64,000 nucleotides of DNA from Salinivibrio kushneri (GTDB taxonomy: Bacteria > Pseudomonadota > Gammaproteobacteria > Enterobacterales > Vibrionaceae). The notes beneath the pieces were generated by a model. The model was not told where the DNA came from. It did no database searches and saw only the letters and a list, made by a program, of their open reading frames with translations. Location of the stretch: the NCBI RefSeq assembly GCF_027286325.1, contig NZ_CP114588.1, forward strand, positions 2,740,102 through 2,804,101. Direction: 5' to 3'. Of the stretch, positions 33,060 to 42,302 are shown one piece after another. Numbering within the stretch: the first letter of the stretch is position 1; every line of letters starts with the position of its first letter. The position numbers and the translations under genes were made by a program.

Positions 33060-34001
33060 ATGTCGACAAATACCGCTGATTACATTTGGTCTAACGGTGA
33101 AATGATCGCTTGGCAGGATGCCACCGTGCACGTACTCACACACGCCATGCACTATGGTACCTCTGTGTTTGAGGGGATCCGCTGCTACGACACACCGAAC
33201 GGCCCAGTGGTGTTTCGCCATCGCGAGCACATGCAGCGCTTGAAAGACTCTGCCAAAATTTATCGTTTTCCGATCCCCTACAGCGTCGACGCGCTGATGG
33301 AAGCGTGCCGTGAAACCTTACGCGTCAATCAGCTACGTTCAGCATATATTCGTCCACTTGGCTTTGTGGGCAACGTGGGCTTGGGAGTTTGTCCACCACC
33401 AGAGACACAAATGGACATCATTATCGCCGCCTTTAGCTGGGGGAGCTATTTAGGGGAAGAAGCCCTCGCTAAAGGGGTGGATGCCATGGTATCGAGCTGG
33501 AACCGAGCGGCCCCCAACACCATTCCAACCGCGGCCAAAGCCGGCGGGAACTACTTATCCTCTCTGTTGGTCGGTGGTGAAGCACGCCGCCACGGCTATG
33601 CCGAGGGCATTGCCTTGGATGTCCGCGGCTATCTGTCCGAAGGGGCCGGTGAGAACCTCTTTATCGTTAAAAATGGTGTGATCAGCACGCCACCGGCCAC
33701 CAGCGCCATTTTGCCGGGGCTCACGCGTGATTCGATCATCACGCTGGCGAAAGAAAAAGGGCTCACTATTTGCGAAGAGCCGATTGCACGTGAAGCCTTG
33801 TATCTTGCTGATGAAGTCTTTATGACCGGCACCGCGGCAGAAATCGTTCCGGTGCGTAGCGTCGACCAAATCACCGTCGGTGAGGGCCAGCGAGGCCCAA
33901 TCACCGCTTCACTACAACACGCCTTCTTTGGCTTGTTTGATGGCACCACCGAAGACAAATGGGGCTGGCTTGACCCGGTTTACCCAGACCAGAGCGCATA
34001 A
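33060..34001 (+). CDS. ilvE: Branched-chain amino-acid aminotransferase
   Basis: A 313-residue fold-type IV PLP enzyme that makes the last step of valine, leucine and isoleucine synthesis with glutamate as donor. The PLP lysine is in [10 protein letters not shown] (about residue 162), with [11 protein letters not shown] near residue 31 and the phosphate-binding GTAAEIVP near 258. AAGGAAG precedes the ATG. Confidence 0.97.
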   Translation: MSTNTADYIWSNGEMIAWQDATVHVLTHAMHYGTSVFEGIRCYDTPNGPVVFRHREHMQRLKDSAKIYRFPIPYSVDALMEACRETLRVNQLRSAYIRPLGFVGNVGLGVCPPPETQMDIIIAAFSWGSYLGEEALAKGVDAMVSSWNRAAPNTIPTAAKAGGNYLSSLLVGGEARRHGYAEGIALDVRGYLSEGAGENLFIVKNGVISTPPATSAILPGLTRDSIITLAKEKGLTICEEPIAREALYLADEVFMTGTAAEIVPVRSVDQITVGEGQRGPITASLQHAFFGLFDGTTEDKWGWLDPVYPDQSA

Positions 34002-34018
34002 GGCAAAGGAGTCGTAAT

Positions 34019-35860
34019 ATGCCAACCTATCGTTCCAAAACTACTACCCACGGTCGCAACATGGCTGGCGCGCGTGCGTTATGGCGCGCCACCGGCGTCA
34101 AAGATGATGATTTCGGCAAACCGATTATTGCCGTGGTCAACTCATTTACCCAGTTTGTTCCTGGCCATGTCCATCTCAAAGACATGGGTCAGCTGGTCGC
34201 CAAGGAAATCGAAAAAGCAGGCGGCATCGCCAAAGAGTTCAATACCATTGCTGTCGATGATGGTATCGCCATGGGTCATGGCGGCATGCTGTACTCACTG
34301 CCTTCCCGTGAGATTATCGCAGACTCGGTCGAGTATATGGTCAATGCCCATTGTGCCGATGCCATGGTCTGTATTTCTAACTGTGACAAAATCACCCCAG
34401 GCATGTTGATGGCCTCGATGCGCCTCAATGTTCCGGTGATTTTTGTCTCCGGTGGCCCAATGGAAGCCGGCAAAACCAAGCTGTCCGATCAGATCCTCAA
34501 ACTCGATCTGGTCGATGCCATGATGCAAGGTGCCAACCCAGATGTGTCCGATGAACAAAGCGAGCAAATTGAGCGCTCCGCGTGTCCCACGTGTGGTTCG
34601 TGCTCTGGCATGTTTACCGCCAACTCGATGAACTGTCTCACCGAAGCGCTGGGACTAAGTCAGCCAGGTAATGGCTCGATGCTCGCCACCCATGCTGACC
34701 GTGAGCAGCTGTTCATCAACGCCGGCAAACGGATTGTCGGGCTGACTAAGCGCTATTATGAGCAAGATGACGACAGCATCCTGCCGCGTAATATCGCCAA
34801 CCGCGCCTCGTTTGAAAACGCCATGGCGCTTGATATTGCCATGGGGGGTTCTACCAATACAGTCTTGCACCTACTGGCGGCTGCGCAAGAAGGCGACGTC
34901 CATTTCGATATGGATGATATTGATCGGATGTCACGCCAGGTACCTCACCTGTGCAAAGTGGCGCCATCGACGCAGCAATATCATATGGAAGATGTGCACC
35001 GTGCTGGCGGGGTGATGGGGATCCTCGGTGAGCTTCAGCGCGCTAACTTGCTAAACGTCGAGCAACAAACCGTACTGGGCGTGAGCCTCAAAGAGCAACT
35101 GGCGCAATATGACATTGTACAAACCGATGATGAAGCGATTAAAGCTTTCTATCGCGCCGGGCCTGCGGGCATTCGTACCACCCAAGCCTTCTCGCAAACC
35201 TGTCGCTGGGACACCCTGGATGATGATCGCCAATCAGGCTGTATCCGCGCCCATGAACATGCCTTTAGCCAAGATGGTGGCTTAGCCGTGCTACAAGGCA
35301 ACATCGCGCTCAATGGCTGTATCGTCAAAACCGCTGGGGTCGATGAGAGTATTCTGACCTTCGAGGGGCCCGCAGTGGTGTTTGAAAGCCAAGACCACGC
35401 GGTGGAAGCCATCCTCGGCGGTGAGGTGAAAGCTGGTGATGTAGTGGTGATCCGTTACGAAGGGCCGAAAGGGGGGCCAGGCATGCAGGAAATGCTCTAC
35501 CCTACCACCTACTTAAAATCGATGGGATTGGGCAAATCCTGTGCTCTGCTCACCGATGGGCGCTTCTCTGGCGGTACCTCTGGGCTATCCATTGGGCATG
35601 TGTCTCCCGAGGCAGCGAACGGCGGCACCATCGCATTAGTGGAAAACGGTGATCGTATTCGTATTGATATCCCCACCCGTGAAATCAGTCTGCTGGTGGA
35701 CGAAGCGACACTGGCCACACGTCGCGCAGAAGTGAACGCACGCGGCTGGAAGCCCAAAGACCGTCAACGCCAGGTGTCTTACGCGTTGAGAGCCTATGCC
35801 AGCCTCGCCACCAGCGCCGATAAAGGTGCGGTGCGCGATCGCAGTAAACTGGAGGAATAA
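34019..35860 (+). CDS. ilvD: Dihydroxy-acid dehydratase
   Basis: A 613-residue iron-sulfur dehydratase giving the 2-oxo acids of valine and isoleucine. Cluster cysteines are in [10 protein letters not shown] and [11 protein letters not shown] (around residues 122 and 195). The C-terminal domain has GGPGMQEML and [13 protein letters not shown] with the catalytic serine region. It lies between ilvE and ilvA with only two bases to ilvA. Confidence 0.97.
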   Translation: MPTYRSKTTTHGRNMAGARALWRATGVKDDDFGKPIIAVVNSFTQFVPGHVHLKDMGQLVAKEIEKAGGIAKEFNTIAVDDGIAMGHGGMLYSLPSREIIADSVEYMVNAHCADAMVCISNCDKITPGMLMASMRLNVPVIFVSGGPMEAGKTKLSDQILKLDLVDAMMQGANPDVSDEQSEQIERSACPTCGSCSGMFTANSMNCLTEALGLSQPGNGSMLATHADREQLFINAGKRIVGLTKRYYEQDDDSILPRNIANRASFENAMALDIAMGGSTNTVLHLLAAAQEGDVHFDMDDIDRMSRQVPHLCKVAPSTQQYHMEDVHRAGGVMGILGELQRANLLNVEQQTVLGVSLKEQLAQYDIVQTDDEAIKAFYRAGPAGIRTTQAFSQTCRWDTLDDDRQSGCIRAHEHAFSQDGGLAVLQGNIALNGCIVKTAGVDESILTFEGPAVVFESQDHAVEAILGGEVKAGDVVVIRYEGPKGGPGMQEMLYPTTYLKSMGLGKSCALLTDGRFSGGTSGLSIGHVSPEAANGGTIALVENGDRIRIDIPTREISLLVDEATLATRRAEVNARGWKPKDRQRQVSYALRAYASLATSADKGAVRDRSKLEE

Positions 35861-35862
35861 GT

Positions 35863-37422
35863 ATGCAACAGGCGCAACCCTCAACTGCACAACCGATGGA
35901 CGGTGCTGATTATCTTAGGGATATCTTGCGCGCGCCTGTTTATGAAGTGGCGATTGCCTCGCCTCTTCAAACCATGAAGCGCTTATCTGAGCGCTTCAAT
36001 AATCAGGTACAGCTTAAGCGTGAAGACCGCCAACCCGTCCACTCGTTTAAATTACGCGGCGCACACAACATGATGGCGCAACTGACGGAGGCGCAAAAAA
36101 AAGCGGGCGTGATTGCGGCATCAGCCGGTAACCACGCGCAAGGGGTCGCCCTATCAGGTAGCCGTCTTGGGGTGAAAGCGACCATCGTCATGCCGCGCAC
36201 GACGCCAGCCATCAAAGTCGACGCGGTACGCGGCTTTGGTGGCCATGTCGTGCTGCACGGCAATAATTTCGATGAAGCCAAAGGCATGGCACAACAGCTC
36301 GCCGACGAACACGGTTATACCTTTGTGCCCCCTTTTGATCATCCCCAAGTGATTGCTGGACAGGGCACCATTGGCTTGGAGCTGGTGCAACAAAATGGCC
36401 ACCTCGATTATATTTTTCTGCCCGTTGGAGGCGGAGGCATCGCCGCGGGCGTGGCAGTGCTTGTCAAACAACTGATGCCCAACATCAAAGTTATCGGGGT
36501 AGAGGCGGAAGATTCTGCCTGTCTGCGTGCGGCATTAGATGCAGGCTTCCCCGTGACCCTTGATCGCGTGGGCACCTTTGCCGACGGTGTGGCAGTAAAA
36601 CGCATAGGCGATGAGTCTTTCCGGCTTTGTCAGCAGTACTTAGATGACAGCATCACCGTATCGAGTGATGCGATCTGTGCCGCCGTGCAAGACATCTTTG
36701 AGGACACTCGGGCTATCTCCGAGCCCTCCGGCGCTTTGGCATTAGCCGGCCTGAAGCAATACGTGGAAAAACACCAGCTCAAAGACAAGCAGCTCGCAAC
36801 GGTATTGTCGGGTGCCAATACCAATTTCCATTCGCTGCGCTACGTCTCTGAGCGCGCGGAACTGGGTGAGAAGCGAGAGGGGTTACTGGCTGTCACCATT
36901 CCAGAACAAACCGGCGCTTTTTTCAATTTTTGTCAGATATTGGGCGATCGCGCCGTCACCGAGTTCAATTATCGGTATGGCGATGATCATCTCGCGAATA
37001 TCTTCGTCGGTGTCAGATTACTCGGCGGACAAGAAGAGTTGGACAATATCTTGCGCGACTTACGCCAAGCCGGCTATCCGGTCGAAGATTTGTCCGATGA
37101 TGAAATGGCTAAAGTGCATGTGCGCTACATGATTGGTGGTCGACCATTGGCCAACCTCAATGAACGGCTTTACAGTTTCGAGTTTCCTGAATACCCAGGG
37201 GCACTACTGCACTTTTTGCAAACCTTGGGCACCCACTGGAACATTAGCCTGTTCAATTATCGTAACCATGGTTCGGACTATGGTCGCGTGCTGTGCGGCT
37301 TCGAAATTGGCGACAAAGACTTGCTCGCCTTTACGGCCCATTTGCGTGAACTTGGGTATGGCTGGAAAGACGAGACATCAAACCCGGCTTACCGTTTTTT
37401 CCTGTCAAAAACCACCGATTAA
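35863..37422 (+). CDS. ilvA: Biosynthetic threonine deaminase
   Basis: A 519-residue PLP enzyme forming 2-oxobutyrate from threonine, the entry to isoleucine. The PLP lysine is in VHSFKLRGAHNM near residue 63, the glycine-rich phosphate loop is VGGGGIAAG near 188, and two ACT-like regulatory domains occupy residues 335-515, so isoleucine inhibition is expected. It is the last gene of ilvGMEDA. Confidence 0.97.
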   Translation: MQQAQPSTAQPMDGADYLRDILRAPVYEVAIASPLQTMKRLSERFNNQVQLKREDRQPVHSFKLRGAHNMMAQLTEAQKKAGVIAASAGNHAQGVALSGSRLGVKATIVMPRTTPAIKVDAVRGFGGHVVLHGNNFDEAKGMAQQLADEHGYTFVPPFDHPQVIAGQGTIGLELVQQNGHLDYIFLPVGGGGIAAGVAVLVKQLMPNIKVIGVEAEDSACLRAALDAGFPVTLDRVGTFADGVAVKRIGDESFRLCQQYLDDSITVSSDAICAAVQDIFEDTRAISEPSGALALAGLKQYVEKHQLKDKQLATVLSGANTNFHSLRYVSERAELGEKREGLLAVTIPEQTGAFFNFCQILGDRAVTEFNYRYGDDHLANIFVGVRLLGGQEELDNILRDLRQAGYPVEDLSDDEMAKVHVRYMIGGRPLANLNERLYSFEFPEYPGALLHFLQTLGTHWNISLFNYRNHGSDYGRVLCGFEIGDKDLLAFTAHLRELGYGWKDETSNPAYRFFLSKTTD

Positions 37423-37433
37423 CCCATAACAAA

Positions 37434-37457
37434 AAGCCCGACATGAATGTCGGGCTT
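37434..37457. terminator. Bidirectional terminator between ilvA and the HTH gene
   Basis: Perfect 11-base arms (AAGCCCGACAT/ATGTCGGGCTT) enclose two bases. A T-tract follows on the minus strand and GGTTT on the plus strand. It lies between convergent ilvA and the HTH gene. Confidence 0.88.
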
Positions 37458-37460
37458 GGT

Positions 37461-37832
37461 TTATTCGTCTGGCGGCTCTGGGGCCAATGTGACCACATAT
37501 TCGGCGATCGATAGGGCGTTATCCATCACCGTCTGTCGTGCCATTTGCGGAAGCTGACTCAGCAAGCTCGTCAATGCGGCTAGATCATCACGGTGAGAAA
37601 ACGCGATATCCCGCTCGTCCGTTTCGCCATGCACGAACCAATTGAAGGGACGGCCGGTAATATCGGCAATCATGACCAGCGCGAGGATTTTCGGATCCGT
37701 CTTCCCCGACTCCATATCCAAATAGGTCTGGCGCGCGACATTCAAACGCTTCGCCATGTCTACTTGGGTTATTTTACTAAATTCCCGTGCTTCACGGATC
37801 CGTTGCGCCATGCGCGCGGTCGAAATCACCAT
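37461..37832 (-). CDS. XRE-family HTH regulator, downstream copy
   Basis: A 123-residue protein with a lambda-repressor-like HTH at about residues 8-62 (ITQVDMAKRLNVARQTYLDMESGKTDP). The C-terminal 60 residues are helical and have no named domain; they contain RPFNWFVHGE. It is a clear paralogue of the neighbouring gene at 38019-38390: same length, shared VARQTYLD and WFV motifs. GAGG eight bases before the ATG sets the start. Target genes are unknown. Confidence 0.88.
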   Translation of the reverse strand: MVISTARMAQRIREAREFSKITQVDMAKRLNVARQTYLDMESGKTDPKILALVMIADITGRPFNWFVHGETDERDIAFSHRDDLAALTSLLSQLPQMARQTVMDNALSIAEYVVTLAPEPPDE

Positions 37833-38018
37833 GGTTCATGCCTCATTTCTGCTACCCGAACTGTATTAAACACAGCCCGTCACAACACCAACCCTGCATT
37901 ATGCATGGCTCGGCAGGCGTATCATGGTGGCGCACACCGATAGTGTGACACTACGCTTTTGATGCCTACCTCAGTAAGCAAGCACTTACCCGCATATCTA
38001 GTCGAGCAGGCAGTACTT

Positions 38019-38390
38019 TTATGCGCGCTGGGCCGCCTTAGAATAGTTCACCAAGAACGAAGCCATGTTCACGCTTTGGTTTAAGATCGCGGTACGGGCT
38101 TCGTGCGGTAAGCGAGAGAAATGCTCAAGCAGGCGATTCACGTCTTGCTTATACTGAACATCGTGCATTTCGACATCTTCGTCACCGTAGACAAACCATA
38201 CCAATGGGCGCTCAGTCAGCTCAGCAATGTTAGACAGCATGCGCACACGTGGCTCTGTCTTGCCATTTTCGATATCCAAGTAGGTTTGGCGGGCCACATT
38301 AAGCAGCTTTGCCATTTTTACTTGGGTGATGCCTTTCCACTCACGCGCTTCTTTGATGCGTTTTGCTACTTGGGTTTTAGAATCAATCAT
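38019..38390 (-). CDS. XRE-family HTH regulator, upstream copy
   Basis: A 123-residue protein with an HTH at about residues 8-62 (ITQVKMAKLLNVARQTYLDIENGKTEP) and a C-terminal helical part with RPLVWFVYGDED. It matches the following gene along its length, so the pair arose by tandem duplication. GAGGAA lies three bases before ATG at 38390. Two inverted repeats upstream (38500-38516 and 38546-38567) are candidate operators. It is not a toxin-antitoxin pair on present evidence. Confidence 0.88.
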   Translation of the reverse strand: MIDSKTQVAKRIKEAREWKGITQVKMAKLLNVARQTYLDIENGKTEPRVRMLSNIAELTERPLVWFVYGDEDVEMHDVQYKQDVNRLLEHFSRLPHEARTAILNQSVNMASFLVNYSKAAQRA

Positions 38391-38499
38391 TGCTTCCTCT
38401 CTACAACTGGTCGATGTTAGTCGTTATACCCTGAGTATGCACAATGTAGGCCAAGTTATTGGGCACCAACAAAAACCAAACTATTCAACAACTTAAAAC

Positions 38500-38516
38500 A
38501 CAGAATGATGTTCTGT
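38500..38516. repeat. Inverted repeat upstream of the HTH pair
   Basis: Arms ACAGAA and TTCTGT flank five bases, about 110 bases upstream of the HTH start at 38390. It could be an operator for the encoded regulators; this is inference. Confidence 0.55.
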
Positions 38517-38545
38517 TTAATTTTCCAGACGACATGCCTGATATT

Positions 38546-38567
38546 AAATGCAAAATGATTTGCATTT
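38546..38567. repeat. Perfect 9-bp inverted repeat upstream of the HTH pair
   Basis: Arms AAATGCAAA and TTTGCATTT flank four bases. It sits in the AT-rich gap between glmS and the HTH genes and has the size and symmetry of a dimeric repressor site. Confidence 0.6.
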
Positions 38568-38629
38568 TGCAATAAAACCTATGCAGATCGCATTTTTGTA
38601 GAAAGAGGACAGTAATTGATAAAAGATCA

Positions 38630-38654
38630 ACCACGCTCCTGGTCAGAGCGTGGT
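38630..38654 (-). terminator. Terminator after glmS
   Basis: On the minus strand 9-base arms ACCACGCTC/GAGCGTGGT enclose seven bases and lead into TGATCTTTTATC. It starts 16 bases after the glmS stop. Confidence 0.8.
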
Positions 38655-38669
38655 GATTATTAGGCAGGT

Positions 38670-40508
38670 TTACTCAACCGTGACGGCTTTAGCAAGGTTA
38701 CGAGGCTGATCAACGTCCGTGCCTTTAATCAACGCAACATGGTAGGACAACTGCTGCATCGGCACGGTGTAGAATACCGGGGCGATAATCTCATCGGCAT
38801 GGGGCATGGCGATAATATTCATTCCCTCTTCAGGCGTAAAACCAGCGTCTTGATCGGCAAACACGTAAAGCTGGCCACCACGGGCACGCACTTCTTCAAT
38901 GTTGGATTTGAGTTTTTCCAACAGCTCGTTGTTTGGCGCAATCACAATCACCGGCATATCGGCATCAATCAGTGCCAGAGGGCCGTGTTTTAGCTCACCT
39001 GCCGCATAGGCTTCCGCATGGATGTATGAAATCTCTTTAAGCTTAAGTGCAGCTTCAACGGCAATCGGATAGTACTCTCCGCGCCCAAGAAAGAGAGCAT
39101 GGTGCTTGTCGGCAAAGTCTTCAGCGAGTTGCTCAATCGCTTTATCAAAGGTCAACGCTTGCTCGATACTCGAAGGCAGGTGATGCAAGGCATCGACAAT
39201 CTCACGTTCTTTATCACGACCAATCGACCCCTGCATTTTGCCCAGCGCAGTGACCAGCATCAGTAGCGCAGACAGCTGGGTGGTAAAGGCCTTGGTCGAT
39301 GCCACGCCGATTTCCGTCCCAGCGCGGGTCATAAAGGCGAGATCAGACTCGCGGACCAGTGATGAACCGGCCACATTACAAATCGCCATGGTCGCCATAT
39401 AACCACGCTCTTTAGCTAAGCGCAGCGCCGCTAGGGTATCGGCTGTTTCGCCAGACTGCGATAAGGTGATCAGCACGCTATTAGGCCGGGTGACAAACTG
39501 GCGATAGCGAAACTCTGACGCGATTTCCACATCACAGCTTATCCCTGCCAGCGATTCAAACCAGTAGCGCGCCACCATGCCTGCGTTATACGAGGTACCA
39601 CAGGCAATGATTTGAATATGCTGCGCTTTAGCGAGGATATCACTGGCCCCATTACCAATCGCCTCCACAATCACATGATCACTGCCCAAACGGCCTTCCA
39701 TGGTATTGGTGAGCGCGGTGGGCTGCTCATAAATCTCTTTTTGCATATAGTGGCGATATTGGCCTTTGTCAGCGGCGTCATACTGAGCACTGGCTTCATG
39801 CACCTCACGCTCCACCGGTGTGCCCTCTTGATTATAAATCGTCACCTCACGGCGAGAGATATCGGCCACATCGCCTTCTTCAAGGTAGATAAAGCGACGC
39901 GTCACATTCAACAGAGCCAGCTGATCAGAGGCAAGAAAGTTTTCGCCAATCCCCAGGCCAATCACTAGCGGGCTGCCCGAACGCGCGGCAATCAAGCGCT
40001 CAGGTTGGCTTTTATCCATCACCACGGTACCGTAAGCGCCTTCAAGCTGGCTCACGGTACGTTGGAACGCCTCGAGTAAATCAGAGGTTTGCTTAAGCTC
40101 CCAATCGACCAAATGCGCAATCACTTCAGTATCGGTTTGTGAATGGAATTGATAGCCTCGCGCTTGCAGCTGTTCACGCAGCATTTGGTGGTTTTCAATA
40201 ATGCCATTGTGTACCACTGCAATGGTCTCGCCAGACATATGTGGGTGAGCATTCACCTCACTGGGTTCGCCATGGGTAGCCCAACGCGTGTGCGCGATGC
40301 CGGTACCACCGGTAGGATTCGTCTCGGTCACCGCATCTGACAACGCGGCGACTTTACCAAGGCGACGAACGCGTGTGAGCTGCCCGGTTGCCGCATCGGT
40401 GATCGCGACCCCTGCCGAGTCATAACCGCGATATTCAAGGCGCCGCAGTCCCTCTACTAAAATCTCGGCGACATCACGCTGCGCGACCGCCCCTACAATT
40501 CCACACAT
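38670..40508 (-). CDS. glmS: Glutamine-fructose-6-phosphate aminotransferase
   Basis: A 612-residue enzyme making glucosamine-6-phosphate for peptidoglycan and lipopolysaccharide. The N-terminal Cys2 nucleophile follows the start ([12 protein letters not shown]); the glutaminase domain has [16 protein letters not shown] near residue 75. Two SIS domains follow, with CGTSYNAG and [11 protein letters not shown], and the C-terminus ends AKAVTVE. It lies 21 bases downstream of the DeoR-family gene and may share its transcript. Confidence 0.97.
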   Translation of the reverse strand: MCGIVGAVAQRDVAEILVEGLRRLEYRGYDSAGVAITDAATGQLTRVRRLGKVAALSDAVTETNPTGGTGIAHTRWATHGEPSEVNAHPHMSGETIAVVHNGIIENHQMLREQLQARGYQFHSQTDTEVIAHLVDWELKQTSDLLEAFQRTVSQLEGAYGTVVMDKSQPERLIAARSGSPLVIGLGIGENFLASDQLALLNVTRRFIYLEEGDVADISRREVTIYNQEGTPVEREVHEASAQYDAADKGQYRHYMQKEIYEQPTALTNTMEGRLGSDHVIVEAIGNGASDILAKAQHIQIIACGTSYNAGMVARYWFESLAGISCDVEIASEFRYRQFVTRPNSVLITLSQSGETADTLAALRLAKERGYMATMAICNVAGSSLVRESDLAFMTRAGTEIGVASTKAFTTQLSALLMLVTALGKMQGSIGRDKEREIVDALHHLPSSIEQALTFDKAIEQLAEDFADKHHALFLGRGEYYPIAVEAALKLKEISYIHAEAYAAGELKHGPLALIDADMPVIVIAPNNELLEKLKSNIEEVRARGGQLYVFADQDAGFTPEEGMNIIAMPHADEIIAPVFYTVPMQQLSYHVALIKGTDVDQPRNLAKAVTVE

Positions 40509-40529
40509 AGTCTTTCCTTACTGGTCTTA

Positions 40530-41294
40530 TTACTTGTCAGCACAGATCACATCTGTGCCGGTTTGTTCTATGGCGTGTTTAAGATCATCATCAAGCAAAC
40601 TGTCGGTGATCAAGGTGTCAATGCTTGACCAAGCAAGCTCTAGATTAGGGATCCGACGACCGATTTTCTCTGACTCAATCATCACCACCACCTCACGCGC
40701 GACCTCCGCCATCACCCGCGTCAGGCCCGTCATTTCGTTGAAAGTTGTCGTCCCACGTGCCACATCAATGCCATCGGCACCGACAAAAAGCTGATCGAAA
40801 TCGTATGCACGCAGTGTCTGCTCGGCCACTTGACCTTGAAACGACTCAGAGTGCGTATCCCAGGTGCCGCCGGTCATTAGCAGCGTAGGCTCGTGTTCTA
40901 GCTCTCGAATGGCATTGGCCACCTGTAGCGAATTGGTCATCACCACAAGGCCGCGCTTCTTATTCAGTAAAGGGATCAAGGCTGCAGTGGTGGTGCCGCT
41001 GTCAACCAGAATGCGGTTATGGTCACGAATACGTGTCGCAGCGGCATCGGCAATACTTTGTTTTTGTTTTGACACTTTGATCGCGTGTTCTGAGACCATT
41101 TCTTGTGGTACGGGCACCGCACCACCGTAACGGCGCAGCAATAGGCCATTTTTCTCCAGCTCCGCGAGATCTTTGCGGATAGTCACTTCAGAGGTTTCAA
41201 AGCGTTGCGAGAGCGCGTCGACACTGACTTGGCCTTGCTCAGTGAGCAAAGTGACGATGGTATGGCGCCGTTGCTGAGTATTTCGTTTCGACAT
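40530..41294 (-). CDS. DeoR-family transcriptional regulator
   Basis: A 254-residue protein with an N-terminal DeoR helix-turn-helix (VSVDALSQRFETSEVTIRKDLAELEKNG, about residues 22-50) and a sugar-phosphate sensor domain with DSGTTTAAL near 95 and FVGADGID near 168. DeoR proteins usually sense phosphorylated sugars. Its place directly upstream of glmS suggests control of amino-sugar synthesis or use. The ligand is not known. Confidence 0.9.
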   Translation of the reverse strand: MSKRNTQQRRHTIVTLLTEQGQVSVDALSQRFETSEVTIRKDLAELEKNGLLLRRYGGAVPVPQEMVSEHAIKVSKQKQSIADAAATRIRDHNRILVDSGTTTAALIPLLNKKRGLVVMTNSLQVANAIRELEHEPTLLMTGGTWDTHSESFQGQVAEQTLRAYDFDQLFVGADGIDVARGTTTFNEMTGLTRVMAEVAREVVVMIESEKIGRRIPNLELAWSSIDTLITDSLLDDDLKHAIEQTGTDVICADK

Positions 41295-41417
41295 ATAACA
41301 ACCAAAGTTTCGATTCGAAACTTATGGTAGAGCAAACAAAACAAAGATCAAGATAATGAGGGAAAAAGTGTGGCAAAACAGAGAAGAAGATGATTCAGCG
41401 TAGAGCAATAACGAAAA

Positions 41418-41445
41418 AAGCCCACCAGCGAATGCTGATGGGCTT
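41418..41445 (-). terminator. Terminator of the tRNA array
   Basis: On the minus strand arms AAGCCCA-CAGC type close with GCTG and TGGGCTT, followed by six T residues, five bases beyond the last tRNA. Confidence 0.9.
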
Positions 41446-41449
41446 AATA

Positions 41450-41534
41450 TGGTGCGGAAGGAGAGACTTGAACTCTCACACCTTGCGGCGCCAGAACCTA
41501 AATCTGGTGCGTCTACCAATTCCGCCACTTCCGC
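41450..41534 (-). tRNA. tRNA-Leu (TAG), copy 2
   Basis: An 85-nt tRNA with long variable arm, acceptor GCGGAAG/CTTCCGC, encoded CCA and anticodon TAG. It is identical to the copy at 41904-41988 and is the last gene of the array. Confidence 0.97.
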
Positions 41535-41579
41535 AAATTTGTATGATAAGTCGGCGGGCGGGCCGAGTATCAATTGTCT

Positions 41580-41666
41580 TGGTGCGGGGGGAGGGACTTG
41601 AACCCTCACGTCCTTTCGGACACTAGCACCTGAAGCTAGCGCGTCTACCAATTCCGCCACCGCCGC
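41580..41666 (-). tRNA. tRNA-Leu (CAG)
   Basis: An 87-nt tRNA with long variable arm, encoded CCA and anticodon CAG. Acceptor strands GCGGCGG and CCCCCGC leave an unpaired C5-C68; all other pairs are normal. Confidence 0.95.
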
Positions 41667-41707
41667 AAATCGGTGCGATTTACTGCGTTAGCAACAAATC
41701 GGAATAA

Positions 41708-41784
41708 TGGTGGCTACGACGGGATTCGAACCTGTGACCCCATCATTATGAGTGATGTGCTCTAACCAACTGAGCTACGTAGCC
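41708..41784 (-). tRNA. tRNA-Met (CAT), elongator
   Basis: A 77-nt tRNA with acceptor GGCTACG/CGTAGCC and anticodon CAT. It matches E. coli elongator metT/metU as I remember them and has a paired first base, unlike initiator tRNA. Confidence 0.95.
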
Positions 41785-41793
41785 AACCTAAAG

Positions 41794-41868
41794 TGGCTGG
41801 GGTACCAGGATTCGAACCTGGGAATGACGAGATCAAAACCCGTTGCCTTACCGCTTGGCGATACCCCA
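41794..41868 (-). tRNA. tRNA-Gln (TTG), copy 2
   Basis: A 75-nt tRNA with acceptor TGGGGTA/TACCCCA, discriminator G, encoded CCA and anticodon TTG. It is identical to the copy at 42110-42184. Confidence 0.97.
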
Positions 41869-41903
41869 ATTTTCATGCCGCTTAATGCCACATGTTTAAA
41901 TAA

Positions 41904-41988
41904 TGGTGCGGAAGGAGAGACTTGAACTCTCACACCTTGCGGCGCCAGAACCTAAATCTGGTGCGTCTACCAATTCCGCCACTTCCGC
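41904..41988 (-). tRNA. tRNA-Leu (TAG), copy 1
   Basis: An 85-nt tRNA identical to the one at 41450-41534, with acceptor GCGGAAG/CTTCCGC and anticodon TAG. Confidence 0.97.
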
Positions 41989-42030
41989 ATTCCAAGTTGT
42001 TCATCTCACTTCATGGTAGCTGAAGAAAGA

Positions 42031-42107
42031 TGGCGCGTCCGGGAGGATTCGAACCTCCGACCGCCTGGTTCGTAGCCAGGTACTCTATCCAGCTGAGCTA
42101 CGGACGC
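42031..42107 (-). tRNA. tRNA-Arg (ACG)
   Basis: A 77-nt tRNA with acceptor GCGTCCG/CGGACGC, discriminator G, encoded CCA and anticodon ACG, which TadA should convert to ICG. Confidence 0.96.
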
Positions 42108-42109
42108 GT

Positions 42110-42184
42110 TGGCTGGGGTACCAGGATTCGAACCTGGGAATGACGAGATCAAAACCCGTTGCCTTACCGCTTGGCGATACCCCA
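42110..42184 (-). tRNA. tRNA-Gln (TTG), copy 1
   Basis: A 75-nt tRNA with anticodon TTG and acceptor TGGGGTA/TACCCCA. It is the first gene of the array, 12 bases from the promoter -10, and only two bases from tRNA-Arg. Confidence 0.97.
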
Positions 42185-42196
42185 ACTGAGGCGCGC

Positions 42197-42225
42197 ATAA
42201 TAGGCTGGTTTTTATCGGGAGTCAA
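42197..42225 (-). promoter_or_regulatory. Promoter of the tRNA array
   Basis: On the minus strand TTGACT (42220-42225), a 17-base spacer and TATTAT (42197-42202) are followed by GCGCGCC. The GC-rich discriminator is typical of stringently controlled stable RNA promoters. Confidence 0.88.
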
Positions 42226-42302
42226 CACCTGATTTTACCAACCGCACAACTTTTCGCCTTTCAAGCTAAAAAGCGGCTTGTGCGCGCTCAACAGTCAGTA
42301 TT

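Noticed and set aside
37461..38390. Tandem HTH genes as a toxin-antitoxin system
   Set aside because: Both proteins carry the same HTH fold and neither resembles a known toxin; they are paralogous regulators.
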